From positions 379,043-439,240 of the forward strand of contig MNCI01004786.1 in assembly GCA_015680685.1 (NCBI GenBank): a stretch of DNA of 60,198 nt, written 5' to 3'. Source of the DNA: Gnetum montanum. Taxonomy: Eukaryota > Streptophyta > Gnetopsida > Gnetales > Gnetaceae. The stretch's first letter is position 1. Every line of letters starts with the position of its first letter. A program made the position numbers and the translations under genes. Under the pieces are notes generated by a model. The model made no database searches and was not told where the DNA came from. It worked only from the letters and a program-made list of their open reading frames with translations. Positions 45,476-56,010 of the stretch are shown in pieces.

Positions 45476-46150
45476 TCTAGGGTGTATGCACTGAATCCTC
45501 GCTTAGCAAAGAGGCAAACACCCCAAAGATTGCCTTACCCACAAGGCAATCCCAAGCAGTTCCACCAACAACAAGCATATTATCCTAGTGGAGCATCAGC
45601 GTAACCTTATGAATACTTTCAGCAATGGCAGTACCCACAATTATGGGGGATGCTACCTCCAAGGTAGCAGTACCCTTACCGATAGCCAGATCCCTATGGG
45701 TACTATGTTCAGGGTACTATGTTCAGCAACCAGTCTCCCTGCGAGACTTTTCTAGTCACATGACCTTTCAGAATTATTACCACCCCCAGAATATTTTTGA
45801 CCACAATCTCCATCACCTAGGGGGGAGAGCCCACCCCTCTACTATCCTCCATCACCTTCTCTTGCTATCCCTACTTAGCAGCACCCCACTCAGCTACCAC
45901 TTGCTCCACCTATGCAGGGGGAAATACCACCATAGCCACAGCAACATAATGCTACGAGGGCTGTCAACCTACAACCGGCTCCTCAACTGAGTGGATTGGA
46001 AGTCAAGCCACAGAAACATCCCTTTTTCTAGCCCAATAACCTAATCATACCCTCACACACACCTGTGGCTAGTGCCTCTAAACCTCAAGCCACCTCCACT
46101 GTTCCACCCTTCGAGTAGCCTTCAAACCAAATGCCCTCCAATGTACAAAC
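45476..46150 (+). pseudogene. Pro/Gln/Tyr-rich linker between gag and protease, element 1
   Basis: Pieces such as LPYPQGNPKQFHQQQAYYP and YFQQWQYPQLWGM indicate a disordered Gln/Pro/Tyr-rich part. The same low-complexity character occurs in element 2b at 19200-19800. Stops and frameshifts; about 45700-45735 contains a small direct repeat of GGTACTATGTTCAG. Confidence 0.55.
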
Positions 46151-46720
46151 GGTCATGCTCACACATGTCATGACCGACTGGATAAAGGTAGGTCATCTTC
46201 CCTAGAAATTGACTGATCTAGGAAGCCCCCTCATTTATCTTCAGGTGGAAGGAAATAAGCCATGTAAAGCTCTTCTAGATTTGGGGTCAGGAGTCAACTT
46301 GATTTCACATGACATGTACAAGACTTTTAACCTAACCCTGTTGAAGAAGAGCAACATTCGGCTTGAGCTGGCAGACCAATCCATTACTGTTCCCTTAGGA
46401 TTGGTGGAAGACATTGTGACCACTATCTGTAGGTGATCCTATCCTACTGACTTCCTTGTCATCCTTGTTGGGAATTGCAAGGGGAACTTCCCCATCATAA
46501 TGGGAAGAGCCTGGCTGAGCACGGTGGATGCAAGATTGGGCCTTCGAGATCTTTCCCTTGAAATTTCAAAGGAAAATCCTTGTGGAAAGATCAAGAAGAA
46601 GTGTGTTTCATGCATCACGTACAATGACTCTGAGTGCAACTATGTGCATCAGTTATGGTCTACTAAGCGGACATCTATTCAAGCATGTAGTCGGTGTACC
46701 GAGGAATCATAATTTCAACA
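46151..46720 (+). pseudogene. Aspartic protease of element 1
   Basis: Cuts the polyprotein in active relatives. The active-site motif is ALLDLGSGVNLISHDMY (DTG changed to DLG), followed by LKKSNIRLELADQSITVPLG, LVEDIVTTICR, then a TGA at 46434 where copy 2b has Trp, and FPIIMGRAWLSTVDARLG, the hydrophobic-hydrophobic-Gly strand. A linker to RT follows with KKCVSCITYNDSECNYVHQ. Confidence 0.85.
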
Positions 46721-47048
46721 ATGCCTGTACGCAGCAATGACAAATCAAGAAGACACCTAGTGGCTGACCGCTGATCTTGCTAGCAGCACTTTGTGCATGG
46801 AACCATCTGAGGAGCTTGTATGCACCTACATAGAAAGCATGGATGATTTGGAAGAGGTTCATCAACAAGTATCCACTATTGATAACTGTGATGATTGGGG
46901 AAAGTTGTAAATCCCTGAAAGTTTTAAACAAGAGCCCTTGGAACTCAAACCCTTATCAACCCACTTAGAATATGCATTTTTTCAGAATGGGAAACCAGTG
47001 ATTATCAATGCCACCATTGCTCTTGAATAGAAGAGAAAGTTGCTGAAG
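46721..47048 (+). pseudogene. Linker and N-terminal start of RT, element 1, left of the solo LTR
   Basis: The last part reads EYAFFQNGKPVIINATIALE, a TAG at 47028, and KRKLLKV, matching EYAILKNGKPIIINAKLAPE in copy 2b. The frame then runs into the nested LTR at 47054 and resumes after 47999. Confidence 0.75.
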
Positions 47049-48004
47049 GTGGTTGATGAGACGCAGATTGCACAAGCCGCGATATCTCATCCCCTGCGAT
47101 ATCGCGTCCTTCCCTGCGATATCGCGTACGCGATATCGTGGTCTGCCACCATATCTATAAATAAGAGGCGACACTTCCTTCATTTGACATCCTAGGCATA
47201 AAGTAGCGAAGCTTTGGCGGATTGATCACCTCAGAGATAGAATATTTTCCATGTGCCCGCAGTAGGAGTCCCCCAAGTGAACGGTTCTTTATTCGAGCAG
47301 CTTTGCACCTGAACGCAAGTTGTGTACGGCAATAAAGATGAACTTTGTGGATAAACCTTGCAGTGCATGGATAGGTTTAATTAATGTTATTTACTGCTTT
47401 CCTAGTAATGCGGCATGAGTACGACTTGGTTACGAGCGTTGACGAATGTGTACGGCTAGCCAAGGAATCAGCTACTCATCGCGATTAGTTTCTCTCACCC
47501 TTTCCTCCTAGAGCGTGGGACAAGTACGACTTGATTACGAGCATCTACAGATGTGTATGTCTAGTCAAGGAATCGGCTGCTTGTCACACTTAGGCTAGTT
47601 AAGTGCCTCAGTACGACCGCTTCGAGCACGTGCGTTACGTGTGGTAATCCCAGTAACGATTAGCATTTGGTAGCCACAGTTGCACAGTTTAGGGTGTGTA
47701 TGGCAAGTGGGAACAGATGCTGATGCTAGGACTTAGTGTTGTAGTTATAGTTAGTTTAGTTTCTCAACCCTTCATCGTTTAGCATAGGAGATAAACTGTA
47801 AAATACCAAAAAAATCATATACCTCAAACTTGCTTAACCATACACCGTGACACATACAAGCAAGCCTGGGAAGACAACGAACGATTAACCCCAAGTGTTC
47901 CTTGTGGCGTTTAGGCATTTAGTCTACGGAGTTCGATCGGATCGTGCGTGCTACGCTTGTTTCGTATGGTTGAGTGTAGGGGTACCTTGCCACTCATCAG
48001 TGGT
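47049..48004 (+). mobile_element. Solo LTR nested in RT, with 5-bp duplication GTGGT
   Basis: LTR 47054-47999 (946 bases, TGATGAGACG to CTCATCA) flanked by GTGGT at 47049-47053 and 48000-48004. Removing the LTR and one GTGGT restores the RT frame across LLKVVNKW, as in copy 2b. U3 has four CGATATC words (47080-47138) in a CGCGATATCGCG-type palindrome, and CTATAAATA lies at 47155-47163. A solo LTR arises by recombination between the two LTRs of a full insertion. It has no internal genes. Confidence 0.95.
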
Positions 48005-48870
48005 GAACAAATGGGAAGACACTTTTGCATGGTCATATCTTGAATTAACAAGAGTTGATCCCAGGGTTTTTTGATATCAGATTTATATTGACCCCTCCAT
48101 GAAGCCACGAAAACAACCACAAAGGCGATTGAACCCCAAATTGAAGTAGGTCATCAAAGATGAAATCGAGCAGTTACTAAAAGCGAGGTTCATCTACTCT
48201 ATTGCCAATAGCGAATGGGTTAGCCCACTCGTTATTGTGCCAAAGAAGGATGACAAATGGAGGGTCTATATAGATTTTTGATTACTCAATATGGCTACCT
48301 TCAAAGATCACTTCCTGCTCCCATTTGTGGACCAAGTGTTGGATACCATTGCAAGGCATCGTTATTATAGCTTTTTGGATGGCTATAGCAGCTATAATCA
48401 AATCCAAATTGTGCCAGAAGACCAGGACAAGACAACCTTCACAAGTCCCTAGGGGACTTTCACATACAAAAAGATGCCCTTTGGCCTATGTAATGCAGTT
48501 GCCACTTTCCAACACCTTGTCCTCATCATCTTCTAGCAGCAAATTGGCAATGGGGTAGAAGTCTTCATGGATGACTTCTCTACCTATGGAGCCACATTTG
48601 ATCAAGCCTTGGACCGCCTAGAGCAAGTTCTAAAATGATGTGTGGAAACTAATCTATGGCTCAACTGGCAGAAAAGCCACTTAATGGTCCAAGAGGGCAT
48701 TGTGCTAAGGCACCAAATTTCACAAATAGGGATTAGTGTGGATCCTAAAAAATTAGGGTCATCCAAGGAATCACCAAGCAACCAAGCACTGTAAAATATG
48801 TTCGATCATTTCTTGGCCACACTGGTTACTACCAGCACTTCATCGAAAATTTTTCGAAGATTGCCAAGCC
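48005..48870 (+). pseudogene. Reverse transcriptase of element 1, main part
   Basis: Reads NKWEDTFAWSYLELT, SEWVSPLVIVPKKDDKWRV, ATFKDHFLLPFVDQVLD, YYSFLDGYSSYNQIQIVPED, MPFGLCNAVATFQHLV, VFMDDFSTYGATFDQAL. The YVDD-type box FMDD (48564-48578) keeps both Asp, unlike copy 2b. Disabled by stops at 48279, 48450, 48534 and 48636 and a frameshift near 48750. Confidence 0.9.
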
Positions 48871-48874
48871 ATTA

Positions 48875-49380
48875 GTGGAACTCACGAAGAAAGATGCTCC
48901 ATTCGTCTGGACCAAGGAATGTGAATCTACATTCCAAACACTTAAAAAAAAACTCATAGAGACCCCAGTTCTACAGGCACTTGATTGGTCCAAACCCTTC
49001 CACATCATGATAGATACATCCAACTATGCATTGGGAGTTGTGCTTACATATTGGGATGACCAGAAATGCCCATACTATATTCATTGTGCAAGCCATAGCA
49101 TTGTGGGTGCTCAGCTTAACTACACCACCATTGAAAAAGAGTTGATGGCGATGGTGTTCGCCTTGGAAAAATTCCAACACTATGTGCTTGGGTACAAGGT
49201 GTTCATGCATACCGATCACAGTGCCATCCAGTTCCTAATGAACAAACCGACGGTGAGCCCCCGTATCATATGGTGGCTGGTGATTCTTTAGGAATTTGAC
49301 CTCACTATGGTAGACCAGAAGGGAACTGAGAATGTGGTCGTTGACCACTTGTCTCAGCTATGTTGGGTAACGTAGAAGAG
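48875..49380 (+). pseudogene. RNase H domain of element 1
   Basis: One frame is open for 138 codons from 48875: VWTKECESTFQTLKKKLIE, PFHIMIDTSNYALGVVLTY, IVGAQLNYTTIEKELMAMVF, YKVFMHTDHSAIQFL. The first Asp of the RNase H site (MIDTSN) and the second region (TDHSAI) are both kept. A TAG at 49289 replaces the Gln of LQEF seen in copy 2b. The end VDQKGTENVVVDHLS leads to integrase. Confidence 0.9.
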
Positions 49381-50770
49381 GAGAACCACTCTCTGACCAA
49401 TTTCCAAATGAACTCCTCTTCGTGGGAGCGATCAAGATGCAGGTGCCCAAAGAATCACCTTGGTTTAGCCACATCCTCACTTATCTCATAACCCAGGAAT
49501 TGCTAAAGGAGTGGGACCATCAGTAGAAACAATAGTTTCTCCATAAGGCAAAGCGCTTCATGGAAATCAATGGCCATCTTTATAAGGTGTGTGCAGATGG
49601 CCTAGTTCGATGGTGTGTCCCTAATGATGATACGCTGTGCGTCCTCCAAGATGCTCATGAGGGCCCTTGTGGAAGCCACTATGCTAGACGACGCATGACC
49701 ATTAAGATCCTATTTGCAGGATATTACTGGCCTACAATTTTTAGGGATGCACAATGGTTCACCCGCTCCTGTGAACAATGCCAGAGAGATGGTGGGATGA
49801 CTGCATGAATGGAGAAACCTCAATAGTGGATCCAACCACTAGAGCCCTTTGACATTTGGGGCATCGACTTCATGGGTCCCATCACATCCCTGTCCAATGG
49901 GAAGGTGTACATCATCGTCGCTATGGACTACTGCACAAAGTGGGTAGAGGCGGCAACCATCATTAACTATTCCTCAAACACCGCCGCATGATTTTTCCAA
50001 CAGCAAATCGTAAACAGGTTTGGAGTGCCACATGCACTCATCTCAGACAATGGAATGCATTTGACAGGCACCACCTTTTATAAACTTATGCAACACTTGG
50101 GGGTTACCCATAAATTTACAACACCTTATCACCCCCAAGCCAATAGGCAGGTTGAAGTTACCAATAGCGAGATCACCAAAATCCTCACTCGAACTATCAG
50201 TAAATATAGGAGGGATTGGAGCACCAAACTTAACGATGCCCTCTGGGGCCTATCGCTCCACTTGGAAACTTCCTATAGGTTACTCTCCTTATGAGTTAGT
50301 ATACGGTAAGCTACCGAAACTTCCAATCCAAGTAGAACTCCGGACACTATCCACAGCCTGTGACTTGGGTCTTGACCTACCACTAGCACAATGTGAACNA
50401 GCAGAACTCCGGACACTATCTACAGCCTGTGACTTGGGTCTTGACCTACCACTAGCACAATGTGAACAACTTATCAACCTTACTGTGCTTGATGAGAATT
50501 GATTGGTAGCCCTATCATCAAATGAGATACACAAGGCCTACAATAAAAAATGACATGATCTAAGGATTTGGAAGGTAACATTTGTGTGGAGATAAGGTAC
50601 TTTACTGGAACCCCACACACATACCGCAATTGACCAAGTTTCAAACACTATGGAAAGGACCTTGCATTGTCTCTGAAGCCTTCCCATTTGGGGCCTTACT
50701 TATACACAAACCTGAGGACCCCACAAGAACACAGTTGGTCAATTAGCAATAATTAAAACCTTTCTGTGAA
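49381..50770 (+). pseudogene. Integrase of element 1
   Basis: Zinc-binding H2C2 part: DAHEGPCGSHYARRRMTIKI with FTRSCEQCQRDGG (49560-49808). Core: [69 protein letters not shown]; the catalytic Asp of IDFMG and SDNG and the Glu of VEVTNSEI-type region are kept. C-terminal part: KLPIQVELRTLSTACDL. A stop at 49989 replaces Arg. The segment 50333-50467 is duplicated around one N. Pol ends near 50770-50840. Confidence 0.88.
50333..50467 (+). other. Tandem duplication around a single N (likely assembly artefact)
   Basis: About 67 bases ending CACTAGCACAATGTGAAC occur twice, at 50333-50398 and 50400-50467, with one base different and a single N (50399) between. The related integrases at 15620 and 700 have this part once. 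An overlap not merged at a contig join gives exactly this picture. Confidence 0.85.
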
Positions 50771-50849
50771 CTCCACCAAACCAGTGCTACCACCTCATCA
50801 TCACAGGGACAGCCTCATTCCATTTTTCGAGTCTCCTCCTTCCAGCCTA

Positions 50850-50862
50850 GTCGTGGGGGAGA
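50850..50862 (+). promoter_or_regulatory. Polypurine-like tract at the end of pol, element 1
   Basis: GTCGTGGGGGAGA follows the pol end. It is one base off the core GTCATGGGGG found before the 3' LTR at 55999. See the finding on duplicated tracts. Confidence 0.45.
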
Positions 50863-52399
50863 TTGTCCTCCATGCTAATCCATTCTACTAAGCTCCTCAT
50901 TATTTTTGGAACTTTTTGTTTTACACTTTTTTATTTTTCAACATCGTTCATACGTTTGCCAATTCTTACTAAATTTTTCTTTCTTTAATTACTTTTCTAT
51001 TTCTTTGTTGCTTATTTATGTGTGTGTGTGTGTGTGTTTAATTTCCAGTTGGTTGCTGATAAATTGTCTTATTATCATCCGATGTATGGTGTGGTTGGTT
51101 TTCATTGTGATGGGTCACGTGAAATGGTCCACCTATTTGATCTCACTCTTGTCCTTGCATTGTTGTTCTTTGAAATTACATCTACTTTCATCTCATAAAA
51201 TTGGTAGTGAGTCCACGTCATCCACCCATTCATCCCCTCCATGGTTTTCCTCCCTTTGGAAACATGCAAACCCCCTTCACTTAAAAAAATTTTAATTAAT
51301 GTGTGACTTGTGTAGTTCCTAGACTTAGGGATGACCCAATGGTTTGAATCAAGTGTGACTTCAAGGGGAATGCACCATTCATCATGCCTTTCTATCCCTA
51401 GGTTGTGGGAGTGTCCTCATGGATTTCTTACCACTCTAAGTTCTTTTTCACAAGGAAGATCCTTGGCAATTTGACCTTGCATGGTGTGGTCCTCATTGCA
51501 AAAACAAAAAAAAAAACATGAGGATTCAAAGCACACCCCTTGGTCAAATGCATGCAACCAAGCATGGGTCTTTGCATGGTGTGGTCCCCACAACATCAAT
51601 ATATATATATATATAATAAAATCATCACTATGTGGGAATTCAAAGCACCCCCCTTAGACTGCCTCTCACGGGCCACAAGCACTAGTTATGGGACTTGCTT
51701 TGCCCCCTCTAACTTAGTCCCATTTCACTTCCTTCCTCTCATGCATGTTGAAGTGGTGGTTCTCTGTGGATGCATTCTTGTACTCTTGTGGGTGGACAAG
51801 CCTTTGCATGTTGCTGCGATGTCACTATATGTGGTTAGTTTTGGATCGGTCCTATCGGGTCACTTAACCATAACTTCACATGGGGTTTCATGTGACCGAT
51901 AATCGAAATCCCAATTCCCACTCCTCTCTCTTCACCTATTTCTCTCCATGACTCACCTCACTGCCCGTCTTATGTTTTGATAGTTTGTCATGCTTTCCAT
52001 GAACTCCTAATGCTTTGGCAGGTTCTCATGGATGAGAGTATTAACTTGCAATTACCATTCTTTGACTCTGGGGCCCATAGACTACGGTGTTGATGATATG
52101 CAAGGGCTACTACGGCTACTGCCTCCTATGGGGAGGACCTACTTGCATATCCCTGGTACCATTTGTTAGTCTCCCATCTTCTTGATTTTGTTGGTTGATT
52201 GTCTTCATGATACCCATCACTCGATTTCTTCTCTACGGAGTTCTTTCTCACAACATTATCCTACTTTTTGACTTCCTTTTTCACCCCACTTACCTTCCTC
52301 TTTCTCTTAGCTGAGTTTCTGGTCTCTCAAGCTCTTCAACCATCCCAATTTGACATTTTAAATCCATTTTTTGGGCTTTTCTTGGGCTGGTCAACACTG
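50863..52399 (+). repeat. Post-pol spacer of element 1
   Basis: Non-coding. It contains a TG run (51019-51037), the blocks GTGAGTCCACGTCATCCACC and GTGTGACTTCAAGGGGAATG shared with 2b, two copies of TTGCATGGTGTGGTCC (51477 and 51572, spacing 95), and an AT run (51598-51614). The open frames at 50906-51295 and 51540-51902 have no counterpart in the spacers of the other elements, so I do not call them genes. Confidence 0.6.
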
Positions 52400-52570
52400 G
52401 TCAATGTGCGCAATCCCCTGCATCGACACGGCCCCATATACGCAACCCCCTACATATATGCGGCCATGTTGACACAACACCAAAAATCTATATATACCCC
52501 TGTTGCACATTACATTTTTGTTCATCTTGCAAACACATTAGGGGGAGATTTTTCATTTTTTCTGCCTCAC
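52400..52570 (+). promoter_or_regulatory. LTR-like internal promoter upstream of env-like ORF, element 1
   Basis: GCATCGACACGGCCCCATAT followed by ACGCAA (52423-52445) repeats the U3 vocabulary of the element's own LTR, which has GGCCCCGTATACGCAA at 56069-56084. A second such unit, ATGCGGCCATGTTGACAC, follows, then CTATATATACCCC (52488-52500) as TATA box and a pyrimidine-rich leader. The ORF start is 430 bases on. Transcription from here is inferred. Confidence 0.45.
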
Positions 52571-52925
52571 CTCTTCTTCCAAGCACTTATGTTGTCTATC
52601 GTGCATCCTAATCAACCTATCCTTCCCCTCTTTAGCTACCAGAGATCTGCTCTTAGTCGGGGGGGAGTGAGGTCTATTGAAATTAATTAATTACTTATAA
52701 TTAAAATCAATAAAGACTTAACACCTCTTAAGGGAAGGAACAAAACAATAGTTTAAACTCCAACTCATGCCTTATTGTTTTTGGTTTTAACCCATCAACT
52801 AATACTCTGGGAAATTTAATGGGATGCAAGTGCCAGCACCATAACCTAGTTAAACTGAGAAGGTGTATGAGGGCCATTTTGAGCAACTTATGCACAATTT
52901 AATTAGTGGTTATGTTTGATTGCAA
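52571..52925 (+). other. Leader of the env-like ORF, element 1
   Basis: No open frame of note after 52690. The sequence GATTGCAAATGGC just before the ATG matches the context of the ATG at 11521 on the minus strand (GATTGCAAATGGT), which supports this start. Confidence 0.4.
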
Positions 52926-55764
52926 ATGGCACTAAAACCAAGGCATCCAAGGGGAGAAGGACCGTCACAACCAAGGGACAAGCGACCACGAATGGGAAGA
53001 GGACGAGGTGTGTAGCACCCAGAGCACATGGAGGGCTCCCATGCAACTGGCCCCCTCCACAAAGGGCCTAATGTGGAATTTGTTCATCAGATTCCTGAAG
53101 AGGAGATCCTCAGTGAACAGTCGTAAGGGGATGAGACTCTAATGATAGAGCCACAGCTTGAGGTCATCTTGACGCTATCAGGCCAAGGGAGGTGTAACGA
53201 ATGGTCTTCCAAGAGTTGAAATTTGGACCATTCCTTGAGAATGCACCAGAAGAGGTGAAGCTCCAATTGCAAAACTCTCCTATGTGGCCAATCATCACAT
53301 CCAGTGGTGAATGGTATTTAGAAGAGACTTATCTCTTCTAGATAAATTGACAGCCAGGGTCCAAAGTAAGAATCAAGGACATCTATGTCTCTTACTCTGT
53401 GGAAGTGATCGCACAAGCTCTGGGGTTGCCTAAGACTAGAGTTGATGTAGCAGAGATCCCTAAGCAAGCAAATCTTGAGGTAAAAGGGGAGTGGATTAGG
53501 TAGTGCTATGGGGTGGATTGCAAAGAGTTTGACACTTTGACCACCGTGGAGAGGGTATATTCAAAAATTACATCTTACCACCTGAACCCAATGATGAGAC
53601 CTAGCAAGATCACTACCTTCTCCGCTCATGTGTATGCTGCTCTAAGAGGAAAATTCCCAATGAGCCTTCCACAATTGTTGTTTTTAGAGATTTAGAAAAG
53701 ATTTGATAAAAACGAACGTGGAAGGCAAGCTCTACCCTTTCCCTTCTTAATTAGGAAATTATGCAAATGGGCAAGGATAACACGATACGCCAATGATACA
53801 CTTCGGCACGTCCCGATTGCCTCATGGTGGAAAATGATGAAAGACAGGACTTCGGCCACCACACAAACCAAGGAAGAGTAGTAACCACCTCCACCACATG
53901 TGCAAACAACAAGGTTAGGTTCGCAAACCATTGCAGAACATATACGTGAAATCTGACAATCGCTCTTGAGCTAACAAGTGCAATCTAGAGGGATTGGTGG
54001 AGGAGAAGAGCCTTCAGTCTATCGTCCTGCAATGAGCCACCTAGAGCAAGTGGCTCGATTAGTAAGTTTGCTAGAAAAAGCAGGGCTAATGTTCTTTGTT
54101 TCTCGAACACAAGTACCCGCAAGAATTGATCCTAGTGTCCCTAAAGTAACAGTATCCACCCAATAGTTATTTCTTGAAATTTTAGGAAATGCCACTACTT
54201 TTTCGGTGTGCTTGGAGAATGGAGAGAGGGAAACAGTCTTGGTGATGCAGCACCAAGGATAAGAGATTGTGGCTAAAGTGGTTGCTGACACAATTGCTAC
54301 GACCCTTAATGCACCAGCAGCAGCTGTACTGGATGTACATGAACTCAAAGATGTACAGGTGTCTGCCGAGACTTCATGTAGTAGGATCAATGCCACCCAA
54401 CATGAAGAACTATTGGATTGATTGGTGGGAACTGGGCAACCACTTCCATATGTCTTTGATCTTCCAGATAACATCACTGCAACCTAGTCGGTGCTACTCT
54501 CGGCAAGGGGTAAGAGCCTCATCTTGGAGGGGCAACTTGAAGTTTCTCAAGCTAATTATCAACGCTTGGCAATAGAAGTTGCCTAATTAAGGGCCCAACT
54601 TATCGACCCAGCTCTCCTCAACCGTGAACTCACCAGAGATGAAGCTTTTCAATAGCTTCAAGTCCAACTCCAAATAGTTGAGGATGAGCGAGAGTCGATG
54701 ATATTTGATAAGTCCTTGGCAGACGTTTGTGCATATCATCTAAACAAGGACTTGATAGACATTTGCTAGGAGAATGTCAGGTTGACCATGGAAGTTCATT
54801 GCTTGCACAATGTTGGTGATGAAAATCAGTACATGAAAAGCTTTATCCACTAATAGCAGGAAGAGCTAGCCAGGGTGAACACTAATGTGAGGAGGTTGGC
54901 CACTGAAAATCAGAATCTATCTATGGAGGAGGTTCGTGCCTTGCGACAAAAATTAGCCATCGAAATTGCCACTTGGAAATTTGAAGCCCTTAAGTTTGAG
55001 AAAGTTAAAAGTCATTACAGGGACCAAGTGGGATTACAGAAGGAAGTGAATGAAAAACATATTCAAGTCACCAAGGCCAAATTGAACCAAATGCTCCAGC
55101 AGCTCTGGAAATGAGGCGAGGTGCGACAACCCATCTTTGATGGTTTGAATGCCTACAACCAGGCTAAAATCTACCTCAAGGAATTGCAGATTGAAGAAAT
55201 GACAGAGTACATGGAGTTGGCCAACCTTCGCTGTGCAAACCTGGCTATGCTAACAGTTGGAAGACCACGGTTTGACTTAGAAAAGCAAGTGGCTACCTCG
55301 TATTCTTTATACGAGGGCAAGTTCCAAGCACATAAAGTGACAAAACAAAAATTGGAAATAGCAAATGCAGAACTCGAGGTTCTCCACATGCATTTTGAAG
55401 GGCAGCATGAGGTTGCTGAGAACTTGGCCCGATGAATGAATGACTACCAGTAGCTGCAGGCATCAATCCGAGCGTTTGACATCAAACAAAAATAGTTTGC
55501 GACCTAGTTTGTCAATATAAAAGAACTCTTCCCTGCACTTCCATGCCCTTTGGAGGTTCTAGTCCCAACACACATTAGTGAAGCTACTTGGATAGTGAAT
55601 GATCCCAGAAGCAAGGAAGAGAAAATGAGGGCTCTCTTGGAGGCTTTTCGATTACCTTTGGAGGTTGCAGTTGCTACAGGGCAACCATCGTCTATGCCAC
55701 CACCGCCACATGAGCTAGGAGCTGGTGAAGGTCCATCAGAACCACCGCCACTAGGGATGGTGTG
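52926..55764 (+). pseudogene. Env-position ORF of element 1: plant-transposon-protein-like domain, coiled coil, Pro-rich tail
   Basis: About 945 codons. Order: basic N-terminus (MALKPRHPRGEGPSQ); YVSYSVEVIAQALGLP; then TSYHLNPMMRPSKITTFSAH to LPFPFLIRKLCKWARI (about 53560-53770), the layout of the putative plant transposon protein domain; a spacer; then coiled coil from about 54520 to 55430 (NENQNLSMEEVRALRQKL-like at 54890, LEKQVATSYSLYEGKFQAHK at 55280); and a tail LPCPLEVLVPTHISEATWIV and PPPPHELGAGEGPSEPPP. I see no clear signal peptide or membrane segment, which envelope proteins normally have. Several stops. The role is unknown; a structural or nucleic-acid-related task is as likely as an envelope. 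Confidence 0.7.
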
Positions 55765-55998
55765 ATCTTCTCTAGCAAGTTTTACACCTTTGAGCATAGT
55801 AAAGAATCTAGGATTGTTAGGGTGTTCAATTTTATCTCTGAACACCATAATTTTTGTAATTTGCTCCTCTCTGTACACTTGGGCACTTGGTGCGTTGGTA
55901 AAATTGGTGTTGTGTCATGTATGTCGAGTCATGTGTGTTGTAATAAGAAGTTCATACCTTCCAAATTGTAATGAAACTTGAGGACAAGTTTTTACTTA
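55765..55998 (+). other. 3' untranslated tail of element 1
   Basis: Between the env-like ORF and the polypurine tract. It contains CTTGAGGACAAGTTT, also present before the 3' LTR of element 2 (CTCAAGGACAAGTTT at about 7130-7145 on minus), so the sequence next to the polypurine tract is conserved between the elements. Confidence 0.6.
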
Positions 55999-56010
55999 GT
56001 CATGGGGGTA
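55999..56010 (+). promoter_or_regulatory. Polypurine tract of element 1
   Basis: GTCATGGGGGTA directly before the 3' LTR start TGATGAAG. Position and G-run fit the plus-strand primer site. Confidence 0.85.

Noticed and set aside
50906-51295. 129-codon frame after pol of element 1
   Set aside because: Low-complexity, contains a TG repeat, and the homologous spacers of the other elements have no such frame.
52268-52690. 140-codon frame in the leader before the env-like ORF
   Set aside because: It runs across the LTR-like promoter stretch and has no match in the corresponding part of the other elements.
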